In this document: in pieces, positions 44,183 through 53,585 of the stretch
How the letters are laid out: the number at the start of each line of letters is the position of its first letter
How positions within the stretch are numbered: the stretch's first letter is position 1
Origin: JABMQB01 sp964575025
GTDB taxonomy: Bacteria; Bacteroidota; Bacteroidia; Bacteroidales; Prolixibacteraceae
Reading direction: 5' to 3'
DNA length: 64,000 nucleotides
NCBI GenBank assembly: GCA_964575025.1
Contig: CAZNPV010000008.1
Span: forward strand, 27,269-91,268
Notes under the pieces: generated by a model
Told to the model about the DNA's origin: nothing
What the model saw: only the letters and a program-made list of their open reading frames with translations
Database searches by the model: none
Made by a program: the position numbers and the translations under genes

Positions 44183-46117
44183 ATGTATCAAAAACGGATC
44201 GTATTTTTGGCTTTAACTTTATGGCTTTCTTTACAGAGTCTGGCTCATGTAAGCCTGAAAGATACTGTAATCCGACTGGACGATATTGAGATTAAAACCT
44301 CCCGGCTGAATAATTTCGGGCTTGGCATTGCTGTGGACCGTGTGGACAGCCGTTTGCTCCGCATGAACAGCACCCTTTCCTTATCGGGATTGTTCTTCTC
44401 GCATTCAGGGATCTCTATGAAACAATATGGCCCGGGTGGATTGTCAACCCTGTCCATCAGGGGCGGAAACGCTGCCCACACAGCGGTTCTCTGGAACGGC
44501 ATCAATATTCAAAGCCCCATGAACGGGATGTCCAACCTTTCGGTATTCCCTTCTTTTCTTATTGACAACATATCGGTCCAAAGAGGGGGGTCGGGTTCGC
44601 TCTATGGAAGCGGGGCTGTTGGAGGTGTCATCCATATTTCCGACATAGGAAGATTTCATCAGCAGAACAACGTTACATGCATGGCCGGTTACGGAAGTTT
44701 TAATAAACAGGATTACATTTTTTCTGCGAAAACAGGAGACAACACCTACGCTTTCACGATGAAATTCTATATACAGTCGACAGACAACGACTTTGCATAC
44801 AGGAATACTACCCGGATTGGGAATCCCATGGAAAAGCAAACCAATGCAGGAATGCGAAGCTATGGATTCATACCCGGCCTTCAGGTACGAACGTCAAAAA
44901 AATCGATTTTAAGCATCAGCACGTTGTATCAAAAGTTCAGCAAAGATATCCAGACAATGATGACCAACATCCTCCCAAACCAGGACAACCAGGCAGATGT
45001 GAACCTCATCCTAACGGCAAACTGGAAATATGTAGACTCAAAATACACCTTTCTTGTAAAAAGCGGTGTGGTCAGAAACAGAATTGTTTTAACAGATAAA
45101 AGCCTGCCAAACCCGGAAGATGAACCTATCGCTGACAATACCGGAAACTCCATGATCAATGAAGTGGAAAGCCGATTTGTTATTCAGGAGGGACACATAC
45201 TGAATATCGGACTCAATTTCACACACGAATCAGGAGAATCAATGGGCTACCTTAATAAGGCTATCCGCGACAGGATGGCAATTTTCTCCTCATGGAAAAT
45301 ATTGAATATTATTTCCGGGCTGGAGACCGTTCTCAGTTTCCGGCAAGAGTATGAAAAACATAGCAACCACCCGGTGACATACTCTTTGGGAACGGATTAT
45401 CACCTGACCGATCACATCCTGATCAAAGGGAATATCTCGAAGAACTACAGAATCCCTTCTTTTAATGATTTGTACTGGAAACCCGATACCTATGCACGGG
45501 GCAATCCATCTCTCAATCCGGAATCCGGATATTCAGCTGAAATAGGATCCGTTCAGGTGTTGGAAACAGAAACCGGGGAGATGGAATTTTCCCAGACCCT
45601 GTATAAAAATACCATGAATGACCTGATCCTCTGGCTTCCCGACAACAAAGGAATCTGGTACCCGGAGAACAAAGAAAAAGCTGAAACCAGCGGGCTGGAA
45701 TTAAAAGGAAAAGGAGAATGGCAATTCAAAAAAGTTAAATTTGATGTGACTGCTTTCTATACCCTGATTCATTCAACCCTTACGAGTTCAGACGCGTACA
45801 ACAACAAACCTGTGATTTATGTTCCCAGACACAAAGCAATGGCTTCCGTTGCCTGTCACTATAAGGACCTGTCCGTAGATTTTACCTTTAACCATAACAG
45901 CAAACGGTATTACGACCATTCACATACCCTCCCGGAATACAGCATAGGAGACCTGACGGTTCAATACAAGTTTCCAGTAAAAGGGAACCGGCTCAATGCT
46001 TCCTTCCGGATAGGTAACCTATGGAACACGGAATACCAAACCATCGCATGGTACGCGATGCCATTGCGTAGTTACCAGCTGGCATTGAAAATACAAATCA
46101 ACACAAAATACCCATAA
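44183..46117 (+). CDS. btuB: BtuB-like TonB-dependent cobalamin receptor
   Basis: 644 residues with a signal peptide (about 1-21). A plug domain follows (LDDIEIKTSRLNN, LSTLSIRGGNAAHTAVLWNG, NISVQRGGSGSLYGSGAVGG) and then a 22-strand barrel ending SYQLALKIQINTKYP. The size is that of BtuB-type receptors without the SusC N-terminal extension. The substrate call (corrinoids) rests on the cobalamin riboswitch directly upstream and the BtuG-like gene downstream rather than on the receptor itself. Confidence 0.9.
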   Translation: MYQKRIVFLALTLWLSLQSLAHVSLKDTVIRLDDIEIKTSRLNNFGLGIAVDRVDSRLLRMNSTLSLSGLFFSHSGISMKQYGPGGLSTLSIRGGNAAHTAVLWNGINIQSPMNGMSNLSVFPSFLIDNISVQRGGSGSLYGSGAVGGVIHISDIGRFHQQNNVTCMAGYGSFNKQDYIFSAKTGDNTYAFTMKFYIQSTDNDFAYRNTTRIGNPMEKQTNAGMRSYGFIPGLQVRTSKKSILSISTLYQKFSKDIQTMMTNILPNQDNQADVNLILTANWKYVDSKYTFLVKSGVVRNRIVLTDKSLPNPEDEPIADNTGNSMINEVESRFVIQEGHILNIGLNFTHESGESMGYLNKAIRDRMAIFSSWKILNIISGLETVLSFRQEYEKHSNHPVTYSLGTDYHLTDHILIKGNISKNYRIPSFNDLYWKPDTYARGNPSLNPESGYSAEIGSVQVLETETGEMEFSQTLYKNTMNDLILWLPDNKGIWYPENKEKAETSGLELKGKGEWQFKKVKFDVTAFYTLIHSTLTSSDAYNNKPVIYVPRHKAMASVACHYKDLSVDFTFNHNSKRYYDHSHTLPEYSIGDLTVQYKFPVKGNRLNASFRIGNLWNTEYQTIAWYAMPLRSYQLALKIQINTKYP

Positions 46118-46169
46118 TTTAATTTCAACGGACTGGTAAAGATTCTGTTACCCTAAATTACGAATTACA

Positions 46170-47240
46170 ATGAAACATCTATTCTTCTTTGCAGCAACCC
46201 TCCTGTTCCTAACGGTGTTTTTATCCTGTGACAATACAGATGGGAATGAAGATCCGCCAGGGAAATACGAGCACGGAGGATTTGTGGTTAATGAAGGCAC
46301 CTTTGGAAGTGGCAATGCTTCGGTTAGTTTTATAGATTTTGATAACGACACCATCCATAATGAAATCTTTTATGCTGAGAATCAACGTCCGGTAGGAGAT
46401 GTACTTCAGTCCGTTTATATTCACAATGACATCGCCTACCTGGTGGTCAATGAGTCGGATAAAGTTGAGGTAGCTTCTGTTTCAGATTTCCGGGAAGAAA
46501 CTACGGTAACAGGACTGGATGGTCCGCGATACATGACGGCTTCAGGAGACAAAGGATACATTTCCCAGTGGGGAGAAGGGGGTTCAGTTGCCGTAGTTGA
46601 TCTTGCCACCCATCAGGTGATAAAAACCATCCCTGCAGGGACCGGTCCTGAAGGCATTCTAACCATAGGCCACACGGTATGGGTTGCCAACGGTGGAGGA
46701 TGGACTGTGGATTCCACCCTGATGATCATTGATACAGCAACCGATGAAGTGATCGATACCCTTTCAGTAGGATACAATCCAAAAGAAATGGTAACAGACA
46801 GCCGGGGGGATGTATGGGTATTATGTTACGGACACATTGTGTACAATGCAGATTGGTCGGTAGCTGCTGAATTTGGATCCAAACTGGTAAAAATCTCAGC
46901 GGAAGACCTGTTGCCTGTACAAGAAATACCCATCGGAAAATCACTGCATCCGCAACATCTTGACATCGACAAACCGCAGCATACCTTGTATGTGGGCGGA
47001 GGTTTTGGATTTAACGGAATTTATAAAATACACACCAGCGTAACGTCCTTTCCTGCATCTCCCATAGTAAACGGATTCTTCTACGGATTTAATGTCCATA
47101 CAGCCAATCGTGAAATTTTTGCCTGTGAAGCACCCGATTTTACCAAACCGGGAAAGATCCATGTTTTCTCAGAGGACGGGATAAAAATTACAGAATACAC
47201 CGCAGGAATCGGCCCCAATGCCGTTGTTTTTACATTTTAA
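46170..47240 (+). CDS. btuG: BtuG-like surface lipoprotein (DUF5074 beta-propeller)
   Basis: 356 residues. The lipoprotein signal ends in VFLSCDN (Cys about residue 19), followed by Asp/Asn/Glu-rich residues that can direct surface export in Bacteroidota. The propeller contains GGFVVNEGTFGSGNASVSF, YLVVNESDKVEV, VAVVDLATHQVIKTI, VWVANGGGW and TLYVGGGFGFNGIYKI. In Bacteroides, BtuG binds cobalamin with very high affinity and sits on BtuB; the order riboswitch - btuB - propeller lipoprotein is the same here. The gap to btuB is 52 bases, so one transcript is likely. Confidence 0.85.
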   Translation: MKHLFFFAATLLFLTVFLSCDNTDGNEDPPGKYEHGGFVVNEGTFGSGNASVSFIDFDNDTIHNEIFYAENQRPVGDVLQSVYIHNDIAYLVVNESDKVEVASVSDFREETTVTGLDGPRYMTASGDKGYISQWGEGGSVAVVDLATHQVIKTIPAGTGPEGILTIGHTVWVANGGGWTVDSTLMIIDTATDEVIDTLSVGYNPKEMVTDSRGDVWVLCYGHIVYNADWSVAAEFGSKLVKISAEDLLPVQEIPIGKSLHPQHLDIDKPQHTLYVGGGFGFNGIYKIHTSVTSFPASPIVNGFFYGFNVHTANREIFACEAPDFTKPGKIHVFSEDGIKITEYTAGIGPNAVVFTF

Positions 47241-47253
47241 GGATAGTACGTAA

Positions 47254-47335
47254 GGTTGAGGTTGAGGTTGAGGTTGAGGTTGAGGTTGAGGTTGAGGTTA
47301 AGGTTGAGGTTGAGGCTGAGGTTGAGGCTGAGGTT
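47254..47335. repeat. Hexanucleotide microsatellite (GGTTGA)n overlapping a kinase 3' end
   Basis: About 14 units of ggttga with ggttaa and ggctga variants. The part from 47298 to 47335 lies inside the histidine kinase gene on the other strand, where each unit codes for Pro-Gln; the ggttaa variant provides the stop codon. Unit gain or loss would not shift the frame. Confidence 0.92.
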
Positions 47336-49121
47336 CCATTTCTTCTTTTATGAGATCTGGTGTCGGAAGGGTGAAAAAAAACAGACTTCCTTCACCCCTG
47401 ATGCCTTTGCTTTCGACTCCTACATCCCCGTTCAGTATGTCTATGATCCGTTTAACAATCGATAATCCCAGTCCATATCCTTTTTCATGGTGGTTGTCTA
47501 ACCGGGTAAACTGATTATACAAAAGAGGCTGATCTTCCGGTTTGATACCATCTCCGTTGTCTTTTATCCGGAACCGTATTTTCCCATTTGGGAGGACATC
47601 ATACCCCACCTCAATCTCAGGAGGATTCCCCCCATATTTAATTCCATTGCTGAGGTAATTGTACCATACCTCCTCGATCCAGGCTGCATACCCCACACTT
47701 TCAGGCCAGGTTTCAGGATATTTCACACGAACATGCCGGGTTTTAATCATATATTCCAAACGATGAAGGACATCAGAAAAGATCGATTGCATATCCAGTA
47801 GGGAAGTTTGTATATTTTTTTTCCGAACGCTGGCAAGAAGAAGCAATTCATCGATGATATGAATCGACCGGTCTGCCGAAATCTGTATCATTCCAATTAA
47901 CTCTTCCAATAGCTTCATATCCTTCTTCTCAAGGCCTTCCGTAAACAAATCAATAGAGCTTATCATTGTACTCAACGGGTTTTTTAAATCGTGTGCAACG
48001 GTATGGGAAAATGCATCCAGGTCTTCGATCAGTTTTTCTTTCTTTTCAATCTCCTTCACTAAATTTTTGTTTGATCTCAGAAGCGATGCCTGTACTTTTT
48101 TTAATTCGGTAATATCACGAAAAATCAGCAAGTGACCGGAATTAATCTTGTATTGATTTGTAACCGGAGTAATGATCACGTCATAAACGGTTTTGGTCTG
48201 TCCCGGCATGGTAACCTCCATCCTTTTTTCTTTATAGGGATCCAAGGAATCGGACAGTTCCGGAAAATTCCTGAAACCAGCATGAAAAGTATTGTTCGTG
48301 AAGGAGCCTTCGAAATTTCCGATAAGCTTCTCAGCTGCTTTGTTATAGTCTTTAATGATTCCCTGGGAATCAACCACCACGATGCAATCGTTTATGATAT
48401 CGATTAATTTATTACGGGCCACAGGTACCAGCCTGAACATTCGGAATTGCCTTATCCCATAAGCTACGACAAGCCCGTTTAAAACCACTGCAAGAGGAGT
48501 CCAGTCAAAACCAGGATAGGGATTGATCTTTGTTACATACATCCAATTGCCCAAAACAGGCATGGCAGTGGCAATGACCAGGGTGATAATTTGCGATTTG
48601 TAATACGAAGGAAATTTCCCTACGGAACTGACAAGGCTATAAAGCCCTCCGAAAATGAGGATCTCAGCAAAAACATAAAAGCCCCAAAAAACAGGTCCAT
48701 GAAAATAATGCGCTATATTCTTTTCAGCATCCATTGTTACATCGGTCCAGACCAGATGATGATATTCATTTGTAAATACAAGAAACAACATAAGTACCGG
48801 TATGACTGATAACAAAACAATATTTCGTTTGTTAATCAGATTGCTTTTCTGACTGAATCCTGTAGTAAAAAGAAAATACAGAAGCGGAAGAAATGCAATT
48901 CCCAGGTAAGAGATTTGTGACCAGAGGATTTTTTTCTTCAGAATATGGGTTCCAAATTCAAAAGCATAGGAAACAGCCCAGATTGCTACCACTAATTCAA
49001 GAAGTATCAGATATTTAAACCCTGGAGTATGTTTGTATTTCCAGAGAAATGATGCAGTAATCAGACCCCCAACAGCAATGAAAAATTGTATATAACTATT
49101 GATCTCAAAATGGTACGACAT
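47298..49121 (-). CDS. 7TM-PAS sensor histidine kinase with Pro-Gln repeat tail
   Basis: 607 residues. The N-terminal seven-membrane-segment region (about 8-230) is of the histidine kinase N-terminal 7TM type. A PAS domain (about 235-345: NDCIVVVDSQGIIKDYNKAA) and a short coiled coil follow. The dimerisation domain has SHTVAHDLKNPLSTM (phospho-His near 375), and the ATPase domain has YLSNGIKYGGNPPE (N box), IKDNGDGI and GYGLGLSIVKRI. The protein ends MEPQPQPQPQPQP, encoded by the hexanucleotide array. There is no adjacent response regulator, so it is an orphan. It is convergent with the btuG-like gene. Confidence 0.9.
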   Translation of the reverse strand: MSYHFEINSYIQFFIAVGGLITASFLWKYKHTPGFKYLILLELVVAIWAVSYAFEFGTHILKKKILWSQISYLGIAFLPLLYFLFTTGFSQKSNLINKRNIVLLSVIPVLMLFLVFTNEYHHLVWTDVTMDAEKNIAHYFHGPVFWGFYVFAEILIFGGLYSLVSSVGKFPSYYKSQIITLVIATAMPVLGNWMYVTKINPYPGFDWTPLAVVLNGLVVAYGIRQFRMFRLVPVARNKLIDIINDCIVVVDSQGIIKDYNKAAEKLIGNFEGSFTNNTFHAGFRNFPELSDSLDPYKEKRMEVTMPGQTKTVYDVIITPVTNQYKINSGHLLIFRDITELKKVQASLLRSNKNLVKEIEKKEKLIEDLDAFSHTVAHDLKNPLSTMISSIDLFTEGLEKKDMKLLEELIGMIQISADRSIHIIDELLLLASVRKKNIQTSLLDMQSIFSDVLHRLEYMIKTRHVRVKYPETWPESVGYAAWIEEVWYNYLSNGIKYGGNPPEIEVGYDVLPNGKIRFRIKDNGDGIKPEDQPLLYNQFTRLDNHHEKGYGLGLSIVKRIIDILNGDVGVESKGIRGEGSLFFFTLPTPDLIKEEMEPQPQPQPQPQP

Positions 49122-49510
49122 AAATCAAAGATACAATAAAATTATTATGCACAATGCATCATTCAGTAACACATGACCTTTACAAGCCTGCTCACTTTTT
49201 TAAAAATAAATGGGGAATGGTGAAATAGGGGAAAAGGGATTAGGTTGTCAGTTGACAGGTTGACGGTTGTTGTTACTACTGAGCCAGAACCATGACAACA
49301 ACGACAATGCGAAGCGGACAACCACGAAAACTCAATCCCATCTACATTGATCCCGCTGAACGCAGTGAAGCGGGACTGATCCATTGATCCATATTGATCC
49401 ATACTGATCCCGCTGAACGCAGTGAAGCGTAACTGATCCCATTAATCCATTGATCCATATTGATCCCGCTGAACGCAGTGAAGCGGGACTGATCCTATTG
49501 ATCTTTTGAA
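49122..49510. repeat. Intergenic repeat region with three hairpin-bearing direct repeats
   Basis: No gene is seen in this 389-base gap. Three copies of a 35-base unit, tgatcccgctgaacgcagtg plus 15 further bases, lie at 49348-49382, 49405-49439 and 49461-49495. Two of them have cccgct/agcggg arms able to form a hairpin; the middle copy is broken (agcgta). They are separated by about 22 bases of tgatccat-type sequence. An 18-base string agccagaaccatgacaac at 49282-49299 recurs exactly at 60121-60138. Confidence 0.85.
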
Positions 49511-50758
49511 TCACCTTTTTGAAAATACATTCTTTTCGTAATCCTGTATTTCCTGAATATAGTGTTCTGCAGGAGGCACCTCATGTTGTTCACAATAGTG
49601 GTTCCATACATCCCCAAAGGGCATGGTCTTCAACTCTTCCAGCAATGCAAGCCGTTCAAACAGTTTTCCTTCTTCTTCGAGTTTTCTCAATATTTCCACA
49701 GGTTCAAGCAAGGCGTATAAAAGGCTTTTCTGTACGGATCGGGTTCCGATCACATAGGCACCAATGCGGTTAATGCTGGCATCAAAAAAATCAAGGGCAA
49801 TGGCCGATTTTCCCAAAATTTCTGAACGTACCAGTTCCAGGGTCAACTCCCGGACCGGATCATTCAGTGTTACCACATGGTCGCTGTCCCACCTTATCCC
49901 CCGGCTGAAATGAAACAGCAGGTCCGGGATATAGGAGCTTACAGCCGACACTTTATCGGCTACCGATTCGGTAGGATGAAAATGTCCCATATCCAGACAA
50001 AGCATCTTTTTTCGTGTAATCGCATATCCCAGATAAAATTCAAACGATCCGGTTACAAAACATTCACTTCCGATGCCAAAAAGTTTGCTTTCCAGGGAAT
50101 CAGCCATATTTTTCGGATCATAGGTCTTTTCAAACAAGGTGTCGAGTGATTGAATCAGCCACTCGCGATGTTTTTTACGGCTAACGGTTTCGTCTTTTGA
50201 TCCATCAGGGATCCAGATATTATGAATACAACGCGATCCGAGTTGTTTCCCCATGAAATCAGAAATCTCCCTGCATCGCCGGGAATGTTCAATCCAGAAT
50301 TCACGGATAGCCTTATCGGGATGCGACAGGGTGAAACCGTCATCGGCTTTGGGATGACCGAAAAATGTGGAGTTAAAATCGAGTCCCAGCTGGTTTTGTC
50401 TTGCCCAATCAATCCACGAAGTAAAATGCCCGGGTCCGATCTCATCCCGATCAACGGCCTGGTTCCCGAAATCCCCGTAAGTAGCATGAAGGTTAACCCG
50501 CAATTTGCCCGGCAAAAGGCTAACCACTTTTTCCAGGTCCTTGCGGAGTTCATCCAGGGAAGATGCTTTCCCGGGGAAATTTCCCGTAACAGCCAGTCCT
50601 CCCCCCACATCTCCCTCCTTTTTTTCAAATCCTGTAATATCATCCGCCTGCCAACAGTGCAGTGAAACAGGGATTTCTGCCAATTTTTTCAGCACTTCAT
50701 CTGTATCGACATCAAACGCTGCATACTTATCTCTTGCAATTTTATATTCCTTTTCCAT
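49511..50758 (-). CDS. rhaA: L-rhamnose isomerase
   Basis: 415 residues, the length of Bacteroidota rhamnose isomerases (RhaI type). Motifs include VSLHCWQADDITGFE near residue 30, LRVNLHATYGDF, LDFNSTFFGHPKADDGFTLS, CLDMGHFHPTESVADKV and HFSRGIRWDSDHVVTLND, containing the metal-binding Glu/Asp/His residues of the xylose-isomerase-like fold. It converts L-rhamnose to L-rhamnulose. It starts one base before the stop region of the kinase gene, so the pair is one operon (kinase first). Confidence 0.92.
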   Translation of the reverse strand: MEKEYKIARDKYAAFDVDTDEVLKKLAEIPVSLHCWQADDITGFEKKEGDVGGGLAVTGNFPGKASSLDELRKDLEKVVSLLPGKLRVNLHATYGDFGNQAVDRDEIGPGHFTSWIDWARQNQLGLDFNSTFFGHPKADDGFTLSHPDKAIREFWIEHSRRCREISDFMGKQLGSRCIHNIWIPDGSKDETVSRKKHREWLIQSLDTLFEKTYDPKNMADSLESKLFGIGSECFVTGSFEFYLGYAITRKKMLCLDMGHFHPTESVADKVSAVSSYIPDLLFHFSRGIRWDSDHVVTLNDPVRELTLELVRSEILGKSAIALDFFDASINRIGAYVIGTRSVQKSLLYALLEPVEILRKLEEEGKLFERLALLEELKTMPFGDVWNHYCEQHEVPPAEHYIQEIQDYEKNVFSKR

Positions 50759-50759
50759 G

Positions 50760-52235
50760 TCAGGTATGTATTAATGTTTCAAACTTTTCATAGGCTGAGT
50801 CCCAGTCCAGCTCCTGCCTGGGTTGGTATTCGCCAACGTTACATGAGTTCCGGACTATTTCCCTGACCTCCTTTAAGGAAGCAACCAGACCCAGCCCTTT
50901 GGCCTGGTACAAAATATTTCCTATAGAAGTAGCTTCTTCAGGCCCTGCAAAAACCGGCATCATTGTAGCATCCGCTGTCAGCTGATTCATCTCCCGGTTA
51001 TGAGCTCCGCCTCCAATAATGTGTATACATTCCATCCTTTTCCCGGTAACCTTTTCAATCTGTGTCAGGGTATATTTATACTTTAAGACCAGGCTGTCGT
51101 AAATACACCGTGCTATCTGCCCCTTTGATTCCGGAACAGGCTGGCCTGTCTTTTTACAAAACGCCTTAACCGCTTCAGGCATATTTCCGGGATTCAGGAA
51201 AGAGGGGTCATCGGGATCAATAAGGAACTGAAAGGGTTTGACGGACTTACTCATGTTCACAATCTCCTGCCATTCGAGGCTCTTTTCCTGGTCCCACATC
51301 CGTTTACATTCCTGAATCAGCCACATACCCATAATATTTTTCAGAAACCGGGTGGTTCCCTCCACACCACCTTCATTTGTAAAATTCAATGCCTGCGATT
51401 GGTCATTCACCACAGGCCTGGGACTTTCGATCCCCATGATAGACCAGGTCCCTGAACTGATATAGACCCAATCCTTTTCCGTAGCCGGCACCGAAGCCAC
51501 TGCAGAAGCGGTATCATGAGAAGCAACTGCCACCACAGGAATGGATTTGCTGTTTACCTCCCGGCAGATATCTTCTGTTATCTCCCCGAGGATGTTCCCT
51601 GGCCTGATTAACTCAGCAACAAGGCTCTGGGGAATACCTGCAGCCCTGAATAATTTAGGCTCCCATTCCACTTTGCCCGGGATAAGCAACTGCGAGGTAC
51701 TGGCTATGGTATATTCATTTTTCCTAACTCCTGTAAACAGATAGTTGAGTGCATCGGGCGTAAACAATAAGGTTTCCGCAATTTTCATCTGAGAAAGTTT
51801 ATCCCTGTAGGAAGCAAACAACTGAAACAACGTATTAAACTGCAGAAACTGAAGACCGGATAACTGATACACTTTTTTTGCCGGAAGAAGCTTAAAAAAC
51901 TGATGCATCGAGTGATCCGTACGGTGATCACGATACGCATACGGAAGTCCGATGATCTGACCTTCGCGGTTCAGCAGGGCATAATCTACCCCCCATGTGT
52001 CAATACCAATGGAATCGGGTTGAATACCATATTCATGAATGCATCTTTTCAGTCCGGTTTTTAATTCACTGAACAGGCTGTATATATTCCAGTAAAAGCT
52101 GCCGTGGATCTGCAGCATCTGATTTTTAAAACGGTGTACTTCTTTCAGTTCCAGCTTTCCGTTCTCCAGTATTCCCAACATGGCACGCCCGCTGGATGCC
52201 CCAAGATCAAAAGCAAGAAAATAATATTTATTCAT
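50760..52235 (-). CDS. rhaB: Rhamnulokinase
   Basis: 491 residues of the FGGY kinase family. FDLGASSGRAMLG near residue 10 is the ATPase phosphate-1 motif. IGIDTWGVDYALL is the characteristic substrate region near 80, ASHDTASAVASVPA follows near 240, and IHIIGGGAHNREMNQLTADA near 405 is the adenosine/phosphate-2 region. It phosphorylates L-rhamnulose to L-rhamnulose-1-phosphate. The aldolase and transporter are not in the window. Confidence 0.94.
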   Translation of the reverse strand: MNKYYFLAFDLGASSGRAMLGILENGKLELKEVHRFKNQMLQIHGSFYWNIYSLFSELKTGLKRCIHEYGIQPDSIGIDTWGVDYALLNREGQIIGLPYAYRDHRTDHSMHQFFKLLPAKKVYQLSGLQFLQFNTLFQLFASYRDKLSQMKIAETLLFTPDALNYLFTGVRKNEYTIASTSQLLIPGKVEWEPKLFRAAGIPQSLVAELIRPGNILGEITEDICREVNSKSIPVVAVASHDTASAVASVPATEKDWVYISSGTWSIMGIESPRPVVNDQSQALNFTNEGGVEGTTRFLKNIMGMWLIQECKRMWDQEKSLEWQEIVNMSKSVKPFQFLIDPDDPSFLNPGNMPEAVKAFCKKTGQPVPESKGQIARCIYDSLVLKYKYTLTQIEKVTGKRMECIHIIGGGAHNREMNQLTADATMMPVFAGPEEATSIGNILYQAKGLGLVASLKEVREIVRNSCNVGEYQPRQELDWDSAYEKFETLIHT

Positions 52236-52267
52236 AAACAGGTATTCACTGATTTACCCCGAAGTTA

Positions 52268-52275
52268 CAAAGTTA
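52268..52275 (-). promoter_or_regulatory. Promoter -7 box upstream of rhaB
   Basis: On the minus strand TAACTTTG fits the TAnnTTTG consensus and lies 32 bases before the rhaB ATG. The -33 element is weak. It would drive the rhaB-rhaA transcript. Confidence 0.4.
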
Positions 52276-52445
52276 TTCGTTGAAAAACACAAATCATCCT
52301 GCCGTTTCCTGTTAAAAAGGATCCATATCCTTTGCCCCGCTTTTAGCGGTTCAGGCAGTTGGTTCTAGCCAACGGAGAAAAACAAAACTATCAGTAAAAT
52401 AAAAGGAATCTTCGTACTCATGTTACTATGTAATGGTTCGTAAAT

Positions 52446-53459
52446 TCATAAAGAATTTCTCTGTATGAACTCAAACGGGCTTTTTATTCTCCTGAAATTC
52501 CGGGACAGGATCATTTCAGCAGCAAGCCGTCCGATCTCATCATGGTTGGTTGATATTGTGGTAATGCCATCTTCAAGTATTTCCTTTACAGGATTTTCAT
52601 TATACGCTACCACGCCGATCTCTTTTCCGGTATTCCATCCAAACCTGCGAAGGATTTTAATAAATTCATAGAGGTCATCATCGGAAATAATAACATAGGC
52701 TTCATTTTTCCTCACTTCCTTTTCTATAGGCCTGTCAATAACCGAATGCGCAAGATTGTTGATCTGGCAAAAAATCCGGAAACCTCTTTTGATATACTTC
52801 GGGTAATAATCTCCCTCAGGAAAAATAAGATTGATCTGTTTATACTTCCTGATCAGTTCAAGCCCACAGGTTAAGGCAGTCTGGATATCCTTTTCATATT
52901 CCTGGTATACAATCGGATATTTTTTCAATGCTTCGGTATACCGGTCAACAATTAACACTTTTTCTTCCGGAATTTTTCGGATCACTCTGCTCACATCTTC
53001 CGTCTCCTTTTTAAAATGGGGCAGGATGACATAATAATCATAATGGGTCAGATTGTTATCGATAATCTCTTCAAATTCCTGTATATCATAGTTATAGATA
53101 AATACATCCAGGCAGGCTTTGTTCCCCAGTTTTTCTTTAAAAGAATAGTAAATGCTCCGTTTATAGTTGCTCAGCTTATTAAAGATCAGGGCAACTTTCA
53201 GTTTTTTATGGACATTGGTATGGTTTACGTAGTACCCTTTTCCTCTGACCGATAACAGAACTCCCTTATTTTTTAAACAGACATAGGCTTTTTCAACGGT
53301 ATCCCTCGATAAAAGCAACTCTTCGCTGGTTTCATTGATGGAAGGAATGCGTTGTCCCTGCTTAAAGATCCCTGTTTCAATATCAGAAATAATCAGGTTT
53401 ACCACCTGTTTGTATTTGGGAATTTCTGATGCAGGGTCGATCCGCTGGTACTGAAACAT
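52446..53459 (-). CDS. GntR-type regulator with LacI-like sensor domain, probable rhamnose regulator
   Basis: 337 residues. The N-terminal winged helix (about 10-75: IPKYKQVVNLIISDIETGIF, RIPSINETSEELLLSRDTVE) is GntR-type. The C-terminal part (about 85-330) is a periplasmic-binding-protein-like sensor (KVALIFNKLSNYKRSIYYSF, YVIISDDDLYEFIKILRRFG, GVVAYNENPVKEILEDGITT, AAEMIL). In Bacteroidota this GntR/LacI hybrid commonly controls sugar catabolism. It lies 210 bases upstream of rhaB on the same strand, so rhamnose control is a fair inference. Confidence 0.88.
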   Translation of the reverse strand: MFQYQRIDPASEIPKYKQVVNLIISDIETGIFKQGQRIPSINETSEELLLSRDTVEKAYVCLKNKGVLLSVRGKGYYVNHTNVHKKLKVALIFNKLSNYKRSIYYSFKEKLGNKACLDVFIYNYDIQEFEEIIDNNLTHYDYYVILPHFKKETEDVSRVIRKIPEEKVLIVDRYTEALKKYPIVYQEYEKDIQTALTCGLELIRKYKQINLIFPEGDYYPKYIKRGFRIFCQINNLAHSVIDRPIEKEVRKNEAYVIISDDDLYEFIKILRRFGWNTGKEIGVVAYNENPVKEILEDGITTISTNHDEIGRLAAEMILSRNFRRIKSPFEFIQRNSL

Positions 53460-53585
53460 GGTGTTGTTATTTGAGGCTAAAGTAACAAAAAATGTTGTCG
53501 TTCAGCAATCAGATATACCGTCCGGTGTTCAGCGCCTTGTGTTGCTTCTCAGGGCATAGGGTTTGCGATGATCCTATTCTCCGGC

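Noticed and set aside
47256..47465. Plus-strand open frame beginning with an Arg-Leu repeat
   Set aside because: It is the translation of the hexanucleotide microsatellite on the opposite strand of the kinase gene.
49348..49495. Possible CRISPR array
   Set aside because: Only three units, spacers similar to each other rather than unique, and no cas genes nearby.
52365..52421. 18-residue hydrophobic peptide upstream of rhaB (minus strand, starts MSTKIPFILL)
   Set aside because: It looks like a signal-peptide remnant or chance frame; too short and isolated to support as a gene.
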